NCBI RefSeq assembly: GCF_004119495.1
Contig: NZ_NRQU01000055.1
Coordinates: forward strand, 1 to 32,072
Direction of reading: 5' to 3'
DNA: 32,072 nt
Source of the DNA: Flavobacterium sp. YO12
Lineage (GTDB): Bacteria > Bacteroidota > Bacteroidia > Flavobacteriales > Flavobacteriaceae
A program made the translations under genes and the position numbers. Position 1 is the first letter of the stretch; each line of letters begins with the position of its first letter. Below the pieces are notes generated by a model. The model worked only from the letters and a program-made list of their open reading frames with translations. It did not search any database and was not told where the DNA came from. Positions 8,598 to 16,469 of this stretch are shown in pieces.

Positions 8598-9791
8598 ATG
8601 AACATACACGAATATCAAGGAAAAGAAATTTTAGCAAGTTACGGAGTACGCATTCAACGCGGAATTGTGGCTAACAATGCGGTTGAAGCTGTAGCTGCTG
8701 CAAAACAATTAACTGCCGAAACTGGTACAGGATGGCATGTTATTAAAGCACAAATTCACGCAGGTGGTCGTGGAAAAGGTGGTGGAGTTAAGTTGGCTAA
8801 AAACTTGCAACAAGTTGAAGAAATCGCTGGACAAATCATCGGAATGCAATTAATTACACCTCAGACATCTGCTGAAGGTAAAAAAGTAAACAAAGTTTTA
8901 GTTGCTGAAGATGTTTACTATCCAGGTGAAAGCGAAACTTCTGAATTTTATGTTTCTGTTTTATTGAATAGAGGTACAGGTCGTAACATGATTATGTATT
9001 CTACTGAAGGTGGAATGGATATTGAAGAAGTTGCTGAGCACACACCACACTTAATTTTTACGGAAGAAATCGATCCATCTGTTGGATTACAAGGTTTCCA
9101 AGCAAGAAGAATTGCCTTCAATTTAGGTCTTTCTGGAAATGCTTTCAAAGAAATGGTTAAATTCATCGATGCACTTTACAATGCTTACATTGGTTCTGAT
9201 GCTTCTATGTTTGAAATCAACCCAGTTTTAAAAACATCTGATAACAAAATTTTAGCTGTTGATGCTAAAGTTAACATCGACGATAACGCTTTATACAGAC
9301 AACCTAAATATGCTGAAATGAGAGATATCCGTGAGGAGAATCCAATCGAAGTTGAAGCTAAAGAAGTTGGTCTAAACTATGTTGACCTTGACGGTACTGT
9401 AGGATGTATGGTAAACGGAGCTGGTCTTGCAATGGCAACTATGGATTTAATTAAATACGCTGGTTTTGAGCCTGCTAACTTCCTTGACGTTGGAGGAACT
9501 GCTGATGCTAAACGTGTTGAAACTGCTTTCAGAATTATCTTGAAAGATCCAAACGTAAAAGCTATTTTGATTAACATCTTCGGAGGTATCGTTCGTTGTG
9601 ACCGTGTTGCTCAAGGTGTTGTTGATGCTTACAAAAACATGGGTGACGCTATCAATGTGCCAATCATTGTTCGTTTGCAAGGAACAAATGCTGAAATTGC
9701 AAAAGAATTAATTGACAACTCTGGTATGCCAATCTTATCTGCAGTTCAATTCCAAGAAGCTGCTGACCAAGTTAAAGCTGCTCTTTCTTAA
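8598..9791 (+). CDS. sucC: Succinate-CoA ligase, ADP-forming, beta subunit
   Basis: SucC is the nucleotide-binding subunit of the TCA-cycle enzyme that converts succinyl-CoA to succinate with substrate-level phosphorylation. The 397-residue protein starts with the family hallmark MNIHEYQGKEILASYGV and has an ATP-grasp domain (KAQIHAGGRGKGGGVKL, FEINPVLKT, AVDAKVNIDDNALYRQ). The C-terminal CoA-ligase domain follows (GCMVNGAGLAMATMDLIK, NFLDVGGTA, NIFGGIVRCD). The frame is open to ATG 8538, but those 20 residues are not family-like and lie across the candidate promoter. The alpha subunit gene sucD is not adjacent. The gene ends at a strong terminator before a convergent neighbour. Confidence 0.96.
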   Translation: MNIHEYQGKEILASYGVRIQRGIVANNAVEAVAAAKQLTAETGTGWHVIKAQIHAGGRGKGGGVKLAKNLQQVEEIAGQIIGMQLITPQTSAEGKKVNKVLVAEDVYYPGESETSEFYVSVLLNRGTGRNMIMYSTEGGMDIEEVAEHTPHLIFTEEIDPSVGLQGFQARRIAFNLGLSGNAFKEMVKFIDALYNAYIGSDASMFEINPVLKTSDNKILAVDAKVNIDDNALYRQPKYAEMRDIREENPIEVEAKEVGLNYVDLDGTVGCMVNGAGLAMATMDLIKYAGFEPANFLDVGGTADAKRVETAFRIILKDPNVKAILINIFGGIVRCDRVAQGVVDAYKNMGDAINVPIIVRLQGTNAEIAKELIDNSGMPILSAVQFQEAADQVKAALS

Positions 9792-9825
9792 TTAAATAAG
9801 AAATCAAATTATATAGAAAATCCAT

Positions 9826-9849
9826 TCCACTTCGGAGTGGATTTTTTTA
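9826..9849 (+). terminator. Terminator of sucC
   Basis: TCCACT and AGTGGA pair around a TCGG tetraloop and are followed by a T7 tract, 35 bases after the sucC stop codon. It is a compact classical intrinsic terminator. Confidence 0.8.
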
Positions 9850-9850
9850 T

Positions 9851-9995
9851 TTAACCGCAAAGCACGCAAAGTTTTTTTGCTAAGGATTGTGAATACAAAC
9901 GCAAAGTTCGCAAAGCTATATGGAGATAACCTTTGCGAACTTTGCGTTTATGAAGAGTATTATATTTAAAAAATCTTTGCGTGCTTTGTGGTTAA
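9851..9995. repeat. Large nested palindrome (CGCAAAG family), copy A
   Basis: The outer arms are TTAACCGCAAAGCACGCAAA (9851-9870) and its reverse complement (9976-9995), with one mismatch. Inside these are perfect 19-base inner arms, AAACGCAAAGTTCGCAAAG (9897-9915) and CTTTGCGAACTTTGCGTTT (9931-9949). The whole element can fold into one long double-stem hairpin. It sits between the sucC terminator and the stop codon of the convergent DUF5694 gene. A second copy with the same inner stem and left flank is at 12782-12878. Confidence 0.8.
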
Positions 9996-10005
9996 ATCAC
10001 TCAGT

Positions 10006-10803
10006 TTATTTCAAAACAGTTGATAAGTCTACAAGTTCAAATGTTGGATCGTTTTCAATAAGCTGTCTGAACATCGCAGCATGGCCGCCGCCAACTAAAA
10101 CCATTATTTTATCATCTTTGCTTTCAGTTAGCTTTTGGATTAAAGAATACATATATAAGTTTCGTTTGTACCAATTTGTCACTAAGGAAGCACCTGTAAA
10201 ATCATCTGGTTTTCCAGTTCTGTTTGCTACTTCTAAGTACCATTGTAAGTTATCTTTGTCCGTTTCTTTTTCATTGAAATAAAGCATAAGTTCTGTTAAA
10301 GTGCTTTTTGAAATTCTCTCATTTTGTTCTTTCTGATATTGTGCCATCATGTTTTTAGTCTTCTCCATCAAATCCTTTTGATCCGCTTTTTCCATACTCA
10401 TCATTAAACTATCGTAAGGAAAAGGAGTGCGATAATCAATTGCGTATAATTTTTTGTGATTTAGTTTTTTAGCAGTGCGAAGTGCCAATTGCGTAATTTC
10501 GTTTGCATCTTTTTTGAAAAGACTATCAGTGTTTTTATTGTAAAACTTATCTAATTCGGCTTGTTTGGTGAATTTCCATTCAACAAAAATTTTGTCTGGG
10601 CCAAATTTCTTGATTTTGTCACTCATGGTTTCAAGCTCTTTTTGGCTTTTTTCAGACATAACATTAAAAGTTTTTATTTTGGCAACATCATTTCCTGGAT
10701 TTGCAAAATGAAAAGTTCCAATTAACAGGATTTGCTTCTTTTTTGTTTGAGCAGATGATAGGTTAAATGTAATAAGAGCTAGTAATAAGATGATTTTTTG
10801 CAT
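10006..10803 (-). CDS. Secreted DUF5694 (TraB/GumN-like) protein
   Basis: This 265-residue protein begins with a clear Sec signal peptide (MQKIILLLALITFNLSSAQ), with likely cleavage after the AQ at 19. The mature part has the short motif LIGTFHFANPGND near its start and VLVGGGHAAMFRQLIE near the end. That GTFHF...GGGH layout is shared by DUF5694 and the wider TraB/GumN/Tiki superfamily, where some members are metal-dependent proteases; activity for this protein is not known. It is likely periplasmic. It is divergent from the LytS kinase gene, with a shared 222-base upstream region, and convergent with sucC. Family assignment is from motif recall; the function is open. Confidence 0.75.
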   Translation of the reverse strand: MQKIILLLALITFNLSSAQTKKKQILLIGTFHFANPGNDVAKIKTFNVMSEKSQKELETMSDKIKKFGPDKIFVEWKFTKQAELDKFYNKNTDSLFKKDANEITQLALRTAKKLNHKKLYAIDYRTPFPYDSLMMSMEKADQKDLMEKTKNMMAQYQKEQNERISKSTLTELMLYFNEKETDKDNLQWYLEVANRTGKPDDFTGASLVTNWYKRNLYMYSLIQKLTESKDDKIMVLVGGGHAAMFRQLIENDPTFELVDLSTVLK

Positions 10804-10999
10804 GATGATTTTGTGTTTAAATTCATTGCAAATGTATGGGCAGATTCCAAGCTTTTTTTTCGGTTTTGATGAACACTTAGTTTTACTTGACCAACTGTCG
10901 ATATTCTGTTTTCAAAATGTTGGTATACTATTTTTCATGGTTCGTCATTAAAAAAACGTGGTTTCATATAAATAGCATTTACATTTAAAGCCATAATTG

Positions 11000-11007
11000 T
11001 ATTTTTG
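11000..11007 (+). promoter_or_regulatory. Candidate -7 element for the LytS/LytTR operon
   Basis: TATTTTTG matches TAnnTTTG and ends 18 bases before the kinase ATG. The position 19 bases upstream reads TTT rather than TTG, so the -33 element is weak. Confidence 0.35.
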
Positions 11008-11025
11008 AACTTATAACCGATATTT

Positions 11026-12066
11026 ATGAAACTTAAAATACCTTTTTACTACCATATTATTCTTTTTCTGGGATTGTTTTTAACCTACTGTCTTTGGGAT
11101 TATGGAATTAATAATAAAATAATAATGGTAGAGCGAACCAAGCTTTACTTCTGGATTACATCGACTTTTTTTCTTTCTGTTTTTGTAGTTTACATAGTCA
11201 ATTTTTATACGGTTTGTGACTGGTTTTTGAATAAAAAGAAAATGCATTTTTATTTTTTAAGCATTCCATTTTCGTTAACCCTTTTTGCTGGAGTCAGATA
11301 TATTTTTCAAGAAGTAATTATGTTTAATATTATTGGAGTGCATAATTATCATGTTGGCGATTTAGAATGGAGTTTTTATATTCGTGATAATTTCTTTTTT
11401 GGATTACCTGCTGTTATTTTTAGTGCTTTGAGTTATTTGTTTTGGCAGTTTCAGAGTGCACAGCAGCAAAATCAAGAATTGCTTTTAGAGAATAAAAAAG
11501 CTCAATTTCAAATGTTGAAAGCTCAGGTGAGCCCGCATTTTTTGTTTAATACTCTGAATTCTTTTTACAGCCAGTTGGTTTTAAAAGATGATGAAATGGC
11601 TTCAGATGTTTTGGTGCTTTCCGATTTGCTTCGCTATGTTATTACTGAAACTGATAAAGATGAGGCGGTACTTTCAAAAGAAATTCAATTTATTCAAAAC
11701 TATATTCATTTACAGAAAAAACGATTTGAAGATCAATTGTATCTGGATTTTTCTATTGAAGGAAGTTATTCGAATGAAAGAATTCTTTCATCAGCATTAA
11801 TTCATTTTGTGGAGAATGTTTTTAAGCACGGAAAATTTAATAGCGAACAGGAAAAAGCAGTTATTTTGATTAAAATAAAAGAGGATTTTTTAGAGATTTC
11901 AACATTTAATTATATTGTTGAAGGCGAGAATTATTCTTCGACTGGAATTGGGTTTGATAACTTAACTAAAAGGTTAGAGTATATGTATAAAGGTAAATTT
12001 GTACTTGAAAAAACCGAAGAAAATAATACCTTTAAAACCTACTTAAAAATACCACTAAAAAAATAA
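11026..12066 (+). CDS. LytS-family sensor histidine kinase
   Basis: This is a 346-residue membrane kinase of the His_kinase (LytS/YehU) family. Four hydrophobic segments (about residues 8-24, 41-60, 76-92 and 122-142) form an N-terminal membrane domain. A glutamine-rich coiled coil follows at about 143-165. The phospho-acceptor is in AQVSPHFLFNTLNSF (H171). The ATPase domain shows the N-box FVENVFKHG and a glycine-box remnant GIGFDNLTKRLEYMY. There is no large periplasmic sensor domain, so the signal is probably sensed in or near the membrane. It is followed after 3 bases by its LytTR partner. Bacteroidota carry many such pairs, and nothing nearby identifies the signal or target. Confidence 0.92.
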   Translation: MKLKIPFYYHIILFLGLFLTYCLWDYGINNKIIMVERTKLYFWITSTFFLSVFVVYIVNFYTVCDWFLNKKKMHFYFLSIPFSLTLFAGVRYIFQEVIMFNIIGVHNYHVGDLEWSFYIRDNFFFGLPAVIFSALSYLFWQFQSAQQQNQELLLENKKAQFQMLKAQVSPHFLFNTLNSFYSQLVLKDDEMASDVLVLSDLLRYVITETDKDEAVLSKEIQFIQNYIHLQKKRFEDQLYLDFSIEGSYSNERILSSALIHFVENVFKHGKFNSEQEKAVILIKIKEDFLEISTFNYIVEGENYSSTGIGFDNLTKRLEYMYKGKFVLEKTEENNTFKTYLKIPLKK

Positions 12067-12069
12067 TTT

Positions 12070-12777
12070 ATGGCTTTTAAATGTATTATTGTTGACGATG
12101 AACCGCCGGCAACTCGTATTCTGGAGAATTATATTGCTAAAGTTAATTTTCTTGAAAAAACGGGAGTTTTTAATGATTCATTAAAAGCTTTGGAATTTTT
12201 AAATACACAAGCAGTTGATGTTATTTTTTTAGATATTCAAATGCCGCAATTAACAGGTTTACAAATTTCTAGAATTATTTCAAAAGATATAAAAGTTATT
12301 TTTACAACAGCATATCCTGATTTTGCATTAGAAGGTTTTGAATTGAATGCAGTTGATTATTTATTAAAACCCATTTCGTTTGAACGTTTTTATCAAGCAG
12401 TTTCAAAGCTGAATTCGGAATCCAAAACGATTGTTTCAAGTCAAAATAACACTCCTGATTTTCTATTCATCAAAACAGATGGAAAGAATAAATTCCAGAA
12501 GATTTTTTTAAATGATATTTTGTATGTAGAAAGTCTGCAGAATTATGTTTGTATACATACTTCAAAACAGCAGATTATTACGCATTCGTCATTAAAAAAT
12601 GTAATAGAATCACTTCCAGATAATGATTTTATTCAGATTCATAAATCGCATGTGATTTCTTTAAAACATATTGAGTCAACAGATAATTTCTCTGTTTTTA
12701 TAAATGGGAAAGAGCTCCCAATCGGTGCAACTTTTAAAGATGCTTTTTTTGATAAAATAGAAGAGAATAAGATATAG
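12070..12777 (+). CDS. LytTR-family response regulator
   Basis: The 235-residue protein has a receiver domain with the acidic pair D9-D10, the phospho-acceptor in VIFLDIQMPQ (D55) and the conserved lysine in YLLKPISF. After a linker at about 125-135 it has a LytTR DNA-binding domain (FIKTDGKNKFQKIFLNDILYV..., HSSLKNVIESLP, FIQIHKSHVISLKHI). Such regulators bind direct repeats through LytTR beta strands. It is co-transcribed with the kinase gene 3 bases upstream and is its obvious phosphotransfer partner. The divergent DUF5694 gene is the only near candidate target, but I could not find a convincing pair of direct repeats in the shared region. Confidence 0.93.
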   Translation: MAFKCIIVDDEPPATRILENYIAKVNFLEKTGVFNDSLKALEFLNTQAVDVIFLDIQMPQLTGLQISRIISKDIKVIFTTAYPDFALEGFELNAVDYLLKPISFERFYQAVSKLNSESKTIVSSQNNTPDFLFIKTDGKNKFQKIFLNDILYVESLQNYVCIHTSKQQIITHSSLKNVIESLPDNDFIQIHKSHVISLKHIESTDNFSVFINGKELPIGATFKDAFFDKIEENKI

Positions 12778-12781
12778 ATTT

Positions 12782-12926
12782 TTAATCGCAAAGCACGCAA
12801 GATTTTTTATTTAGGATTGAGAATACAAACGCAAAGTTCGCAAAGCTTTATCTATATAACTTTGCGAACTTTGCGTTTATATTTAATCTTTTAAGTAAGA
12901 ACCTTAGCTCCCGATAGCTATCGGGA
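12782..12926. repeat. Nested palindrome (CGCAAAG family), copy B, with an adjoining 18-base palindrome
   Basis: This copy keeps the left outer arm (TTAATCGCAAAGCACGCAA), the left spacer (TAGGATTGAGAATAC) and the perfect 19-base inner arms (12827-12845 and 12860-12878) of the element at 9851-9995. It lacks the right outer arm. After it come AAGAACCTTAGC (also found in the gltD-lysA gap) and a perfect 18-base palindrome, TCCCGATAGCTATCGGGA (12909-12926), of a type I recall as frequent in flavobacterial intergenic DNA. It lies between convergent genes, a few bases from the DUF1456 stop. Confidence 0.8.
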
Positions 12927-12944
12927 TTGCAGTTAAATCCTCAA

Positions 12945-13412
12945 TTACGATTTTTTCTTATTGCCGTTTTTGAAAACCACTTTTTCTACAACAGATGGTT
13001 TTCCATTTCCTTTAGGAAATGCTTTCTTTTTTGGTTTTCCAGCTGATGAACCCGACTTTGATGAACTTTGATCACCTCTATATTTTTCTGAATCTTTTGG
13101 AGAAGCTTTAAATTCTGGTCTTTCTTTGGAAGTTTCTTTCTTTGGAATTTCAGATTTATGTTTTGCCAAAACATCTGTTGGGTTTTTCGGATTTTCTTTA
13201 GTTCCTCTCAAATGAATTACCAATCCGTTTAAGAAATTACGCAAAACCTGATCGCCGCATTCCATATAGTTTGGATGATCTTCGGCTCTAAAAAAAGCAC
13301 CTAATTCTGATTTTGTAATTCTAAAATCTACTAATTCTAAAATTTCAACTATTTGGTCATCACGGAGCATTAAAGCCACGCGAAGTTTTTTAAGTATATC
13401 GTTATTTGTCAT
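12945..13412 (-). CDS. DUF1456 (YehS-like) protein
   Basis: This 155-residue cytoplasmic protein has two similar N-terminal helical repeats: NDILKKLRVALMLRDDQIVEILELVDFRITKSELGAFFR and a second running to VLRNFLNGLVIHLRGTKEN. That is the layout of the DUF1456/YehS family. The last 60 residues are a lysine- and serine-rich tail (PKDSEKYRGDQSSSKSGSSAGKPKKKAFPKG) that looks disordered and basic, possibly nucleic-acid binding. No biochemical role is established for the family. A promoter-like TACCTTTG lies 14 bases upstream on the minus strand. It is separated from the PLP-enzyme gene by an inverted repeat, so it is probably its own transcription unit. Confidence 0.85.
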   Translation of the reverse strand: MTNNDILKKLRVALMLRDDQIVEILELVDFRITKSELGAFFRAEDHPNYMECGDQVLRNFLNGLVIHLRGTKENPKNPTDVLAKHKSEIPKKETSKERPEFKASPKDSEKYRGDQSSSKSGSSAGKPKKKAFPKGNGKPSVVEKVVFKNGNKKKS

Positions 13413-13425
13413 CGTTTATTTTTTA

Positions 13426-13433
13426 CAAAGGTA
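13426..13433 (-). promoter_or_regulatory. Candidate -7 element of the DUF1456 gene
   Basis: TACCTTTG on the minus strand is an exact TAnnTTTG match, ending about 14 bases before the ATG at 13412. No clear -33 TTG is seen at 17-23 bases. Confidence 0.4.
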
Positions 13434-13466
13434 CGTTTTAAAAGCAAAGATTTAGAGTATTTTTTT

Positions 13467-13541
13467 TCGCCTCGAATTACACAAATTTCCACTAATTTAT
13501 TTAAAATTTTAATTCGTAAAAATTTGTGTAATTCGCGGCGA
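13467..13541. repeat. Inverted repeat of the GAATTACAC family
   Basis: The arms at 13467-13488 (TCGCCTCGAATTACACAAAT...) and 13520-13541 are reverse complements over 22 bases with one mismatch. The core word AATTACAC also occurs in the gltD-lysA gap (CACAAATTACAC, 1638-1649). The element lies 7 bases after the stop codon of the PLP-enzyme gene and can fold into a long hairpin. Confidence 0.75.
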
Positions 13542-13547
13542 ACTTTT

Positions 13548-14570
13548 TTATTTATGATTTAAGACCTGAACTAACTTATCCAAATCTTCTTTTAAATGGT
13601 TTGCGGTAATTACTATGCGATTTAACGGTTCAGCATCTTTAGTATATTTAAAACTAGCAATGATGATTTTTTCTTGGCCTAATTTTTCTACCATTTCATT
13701 TGATAAAAGATAAATCAAAGGGTAGCTTTTATCAAATTTAAGATTGTTATTTTTGATTAAAATCGAATCGATATATTCTAAATTGTCTAAGAGTTTTTTG
13801 TGCTGCAAAGTGTAGATTTCTGCCGCATCTGAAAGTGTTTGCACAAAAGCAGGGTTCATTCCTGCTGCGCTGGTAAATGTTTCTAATTCCTTTATTTTAG
13901 TGATAAACTCAAAATCAGATGCAATAACACCGCCAGTTAATCCAAATGCTTTTCCTAAAGACGAAACTATTATTTTCCTTTTAACAGGATATTGAATTGA
14001 GGAATAAATGCCACAGCCGTTTTTGCCTAAAATTCCAAAAGAATGAGATTCATCGATAAGCAATGTAATTTCTTTATGATGTGGAATTTTCTTTAAGAAA
14101 GATAAATCAACAGGTTTTGTTTCAAAAGAGGGAACACCATCAGTAAGAATGGCTATTTTCTCCCATTTTGAATCCAATAAACGTTCGTTTAATTGCTCAT
14201 TTTCAAATAAAGGAAGGCTGTTTTCAATCTGGATTGCATTATGCGTATCATTCAAATGAAAAAAACAGTCAGTTTGTTTCTTTATTAAATCTATAACCAA
14301 TTTTCCCGCCAGCATTCCTGATGAAACGGTAACAGCACTTTCTGAACCAATATGAGAAGCTAAAAAGGTTTCGCCTTCATCGTAAGCTCTTAATTTGATG
14401 TTAGCAGTTCTCGAACTGCCGTAAGTAGTTCCCCAGTTTAAAATGTTTTTAACGACCAGATTCTGAAAAGCTTTATTGGTTGGAAGTCCCAAATAAGCAG
14501 TTCCGCCAAAATACAAAAACTGTTCTTGGTCAATCTCAATAACTCGATCAGGAAATTTTTCGACTTTCAT
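13548..14570 (-). CDS. Short BioF/KBL-like PLP-dependent aminotransferase-fold enzyme
   Basis: This is a fold-type I PLP protein of 340 residues, most like the alpha-oxoamine synthase group (BioF, Kbl, serine palmitoyltransferase). Visible motifs are GTTYGSSRTANI (47-58), the PLP-stacking region THNA (109-112), the cofactor aspartate in DESHSFGILG (D173-H176) and the Schiff-base lysine in SLGKAFGLTGG (K207). It is about 40-50 residues shorter than BioF or Kbl, mainly at the N-terminus. It starts 3 bases after the dipeptide epimerase gene, so the two are translationally close. I do not assign it to biotin synthesis because no other bio gene is present. The substrate is unknown; amino-acid/acyl-CoA condensation is the family-based guess. 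Confidence 0.8.
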   Translation of the reverse strand: MKVEKFPDRVIEIDQEQFLYFGGTAYLGLPTNKAFQNLVVKNILNWGTTYGSSRTANIKLRAYDEGETFLASHIGSESAVTVSSGMLAGKLVIDLIKKQTDCFFHLNDTHNAIQIENSLPLFENEQLNERLLDSKWEKIAILTDGVPSFETKPVDLSFLKKIPHHKEITLLIDESHSFGILGKNGCGIYSSIQYPVKRKIIVSSLGKAFGLTGGVIASDFEFITKIKELETFTSAAGMNPAFVQTLSDAAEIYTLQHKKLLDNLEYIDSILIKNNNLKFDKSYPLIYLLSNEMVEKLGQEKIIIASFKYTKDAEPLNRIVITANHLKEDLDKLVQVLNHK

Positions 14571-14573
14571 TTT

Positions 14574-15584
14574 TTATAGCAATGTAACTCCAGTTCCGTT
14601 TAGATTAGAATAGCTTACAACACCATCTTTTATAGTTACACCAGTTGCAATATCTTCCGCTAAAAGCAGTGCGCCATCCATATCAACATAATCAAGCTGA
14701 GGCAATAAATGAGCGATTGCAGAAATACCCACTGTCGACTCCGTCATGCAGCCTACCATTGTTCGCAATCCTAGTTTTTTAGCTTCTTCAATCATGCGTT
14801 TTCCAGGAGTTAATCCGCCGCATTTTACCAATTTTACATTTACACCGTGAAAATGATTAAAACATTTAGCAACATCTTCTTCAATAATACAACTTTCGTC
14901 AGCAATAATAGGTAAAACAGAATGCTTGAAAACTTCTCTATGCGCTTCCCAATTATCTGCTTTCATAGGCTGTTCTAAAAATTCTACACCTAGTTTTTTT
15001 AGTTCTATAGCATTGTTGATCGTTTCTTCGACTCCCCATCCGCAATTTGCATCAATTCTAAAAACAGCATTTGTATGTTTTCTAAGTTCTTTTATAATTG
15101 CAATGTCTTCTTTAGTTCCCAATTTAATTTTATAGATCGGCCACGGAAGTTCCTGCATTTTTGAAACCATTTTTTCAATAGAAGCAATCCCGATTGTATA
15201 ATCTGTCATTGGATTTCTTTCGGTCGTGTAGTTCCATAACTCATATAATTTTTTGCCTTTTTTGCGTGCATACAAATCATTATAAGCCAAGTCTAAAGCG
15301 CAAAGCGCAAACATATCGTCTTTTAAATACGGATGAATTTTTGACCAAAACACTTCGGGAGTTTCATTTTCAGTACTTTCGATAATGGTTCTGATTTTTT
15401 CTAAATCTTCCATCATCATTGGAACTGTGGTTTTGTAATATGGGTTTGAAGTAGCTTCTCCAAAACCTGAAAAACCATCGCTTTGCAGCTCGACGATTAA
15501 TGAAGGCTGAAAATCAATTGATTCTCTCGAAATAGTAAAAGTATGTTTTAGCTTTAAGTTATATTCTTTTAAAATTAGTTTCAT
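14574..15584 (-). CDS. Dipeptide epimerase (L-Ala-D/L-Glu epimerase-like, enolase superfamily)
   Basis: This 336-residue enolase-superfamily enzyme has the usual N-terminal capping domain and a barrel carrying all expected catalytic residues. These are the KxK base pair in YKIKLG (K152, K154), the metal ligands D178 (RIDAN), E204 (EFLEQP) and D229 (ADES), and the opposite base in NVKLVKCGG (K251). A C-terminal DMDG (301-304) corresponds to the DxD motif by which dipeptide epimerases hold the substrate amino group. The best-known family role is turning L-Ala-D-Glu from murein peptides into L-Ala-L-Glu, but specificity varies in Bacteroidota. Its neighbours are a secreted esterase 30 bases upstream and a PLP enzyme 3 bases downstream. 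Confidence 0.9.
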   Translation of the reverse strand: MKLILKEYNLKLKHTFTISRESIDFQPSLIVELQSDGFSGFGEATSNPYYKTTVPMMMEDLEKIRTIIESTENETPEVFWSKIHPYLKDDMFALCALDLAYNDLYARKKGKKLYELWNYTTERNPMTDYTIGIASIEKMVSKMQELPWPIYKIKLGTKEDIAIIKELRKHTNAVFRIDANCGWGVEETINNAIELKKLGVEFLEQPMKADNWEAHREVFKHSVLPIIADESCIIEEDVAKCFNHFHGVNVKLVKCGGLTPGKRMIEEAKKLGLRTMVGCMTESTVGISAIAHLLPQLDYVDMDGALLLAEDIATGVTIKDGVVSYSNLNGTGVTLL

Positions 15585-15614
15585 ATTTATGCTGTTTTTT
15601 TGTCTGTATTTTGC

Positions 15615-16412
15615 TCAATAACCAAGCCAAAGAACCGCTTTTGTAAAGCCGTCTCTCCATAGTTTTTCGTTGTGTTCGCCGCCTTTTACAATCTTTGTTT
15701 TAGTAAGATGCAGGCAATAGCATCGGTTTTTGTCTAATAAACGTTCCATTTTATTTAAATCGCTTACCATATCGTCACTTTCTTTATCTCCGCAGAGAAA
15801 ATAAATTTTCGTTTTATTTTTTGGAGCCTGTTCCGTTAAAGTATAAATATCATTTGAAAACCAAAATGATGGGGAAAAAATACCCGCCTTGCCAAAAACT
15901 TCTGGATATTTAAGAATAGCATAATAAGAAACTAAACCACCAAGTGAGCTTCCCATTATAGTAGTGTTTTTTGCTTTGGTTTTAGTTCTATAATGTTTAT
16001 CAATATAAGGTTTTAAAGTTTTTACAATAAAATCAAGGTAATCGTCGGCCATTCCGCCGCCGTATTTTTCATTTTTATAGGGTGTTAATTCATCAATGCG
16101 TTTTTCATTTCCATGTTCAATACCAACTACAATTACGGGAGCTTTAAGGCTGTCTAATTTTTCATCGACATTCCATTCGCCAGAATATGAAGTTTTGGCA
16201 TCAAATAAATTTTGAGCATCGTGCATATAGATAACGCTGTATTTTTTGGCTGAAGCCGAATAACCTTCGGGTAAATAAATCCAGATTTTTTTGGTGGTTT
16301 TGAGTTGAGGAGCTTCAATTGTAAAAATTGATACATTTTTTGAAGCGGTGCTTTCTTGAGCATTTCCAATTGCAAAACAGAGAAAAATAAAAAAGAAAAC
16401 TCCTCTAAGCAT
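15615..16412 (-). CDS. Secreted alpha/beta hydrolase (putative esterase, Fes/BesA-like)
   Basis: This is a 265-residue protein with a signal peptide (MLRGVFFFIFLCFAIGNAQ, cleavage near 19). The body matches the putative-esterase family (siderophore, feruloyl and acyl esterases): KKIWIYLPEGY, VIYMHDAQNLFD, nucleophile elbow MGSSLGG (S156), FSPSFW, and the catalytic histidine in GGEHNEKLW (H247). It is likely periplasmic or surface-exposed; the substrate cannot be named. It is the first gene of a probable three-gene minus-strand unit (30-base then 3-base spacings) with the epimerase and PLP enzyme. It diverges from the TerB-like gene. Confidence 0.85.
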   Translation of the reverse strand: MLRGVFFFIFLCFAIGNAQESTASKNVSIFTIEAPQLKTTKKIWIYLPEGYSASAKKYSVIYMHDAQNLFDAKTSYSGEWNVDEKLDSLKAPVIVVGIEHGNEKRIDELTPYKNEKYGGGMADDYLDFIVKTLKPYIDKHYRTKTKAKNTTIMGSSLGGLVSYYAILKYPEVFGKAGIFSPSFWFSNDIYTLTEQAPKNKTKIYFLCGDKESDDMVSDLNKMERLLDKNRCYCLHLTKTKIVKGGEHNEKLWRDGFTKAVLWLGY

Positions 16413-16469
16413 CAGTTCTTTTGTGTTTTAGATTTAAATATAATATTTTAGCTAAAAATAACAAATTTG

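Noticed and set aside
13548..14570. Assignment of the PLP enzyme as BioF of biotin synthesis
   Set aside because: It is shorter than BioF, sits with a dipeptide epimerase, and no other bio gene is in the window. Only the fold and family level are safe.
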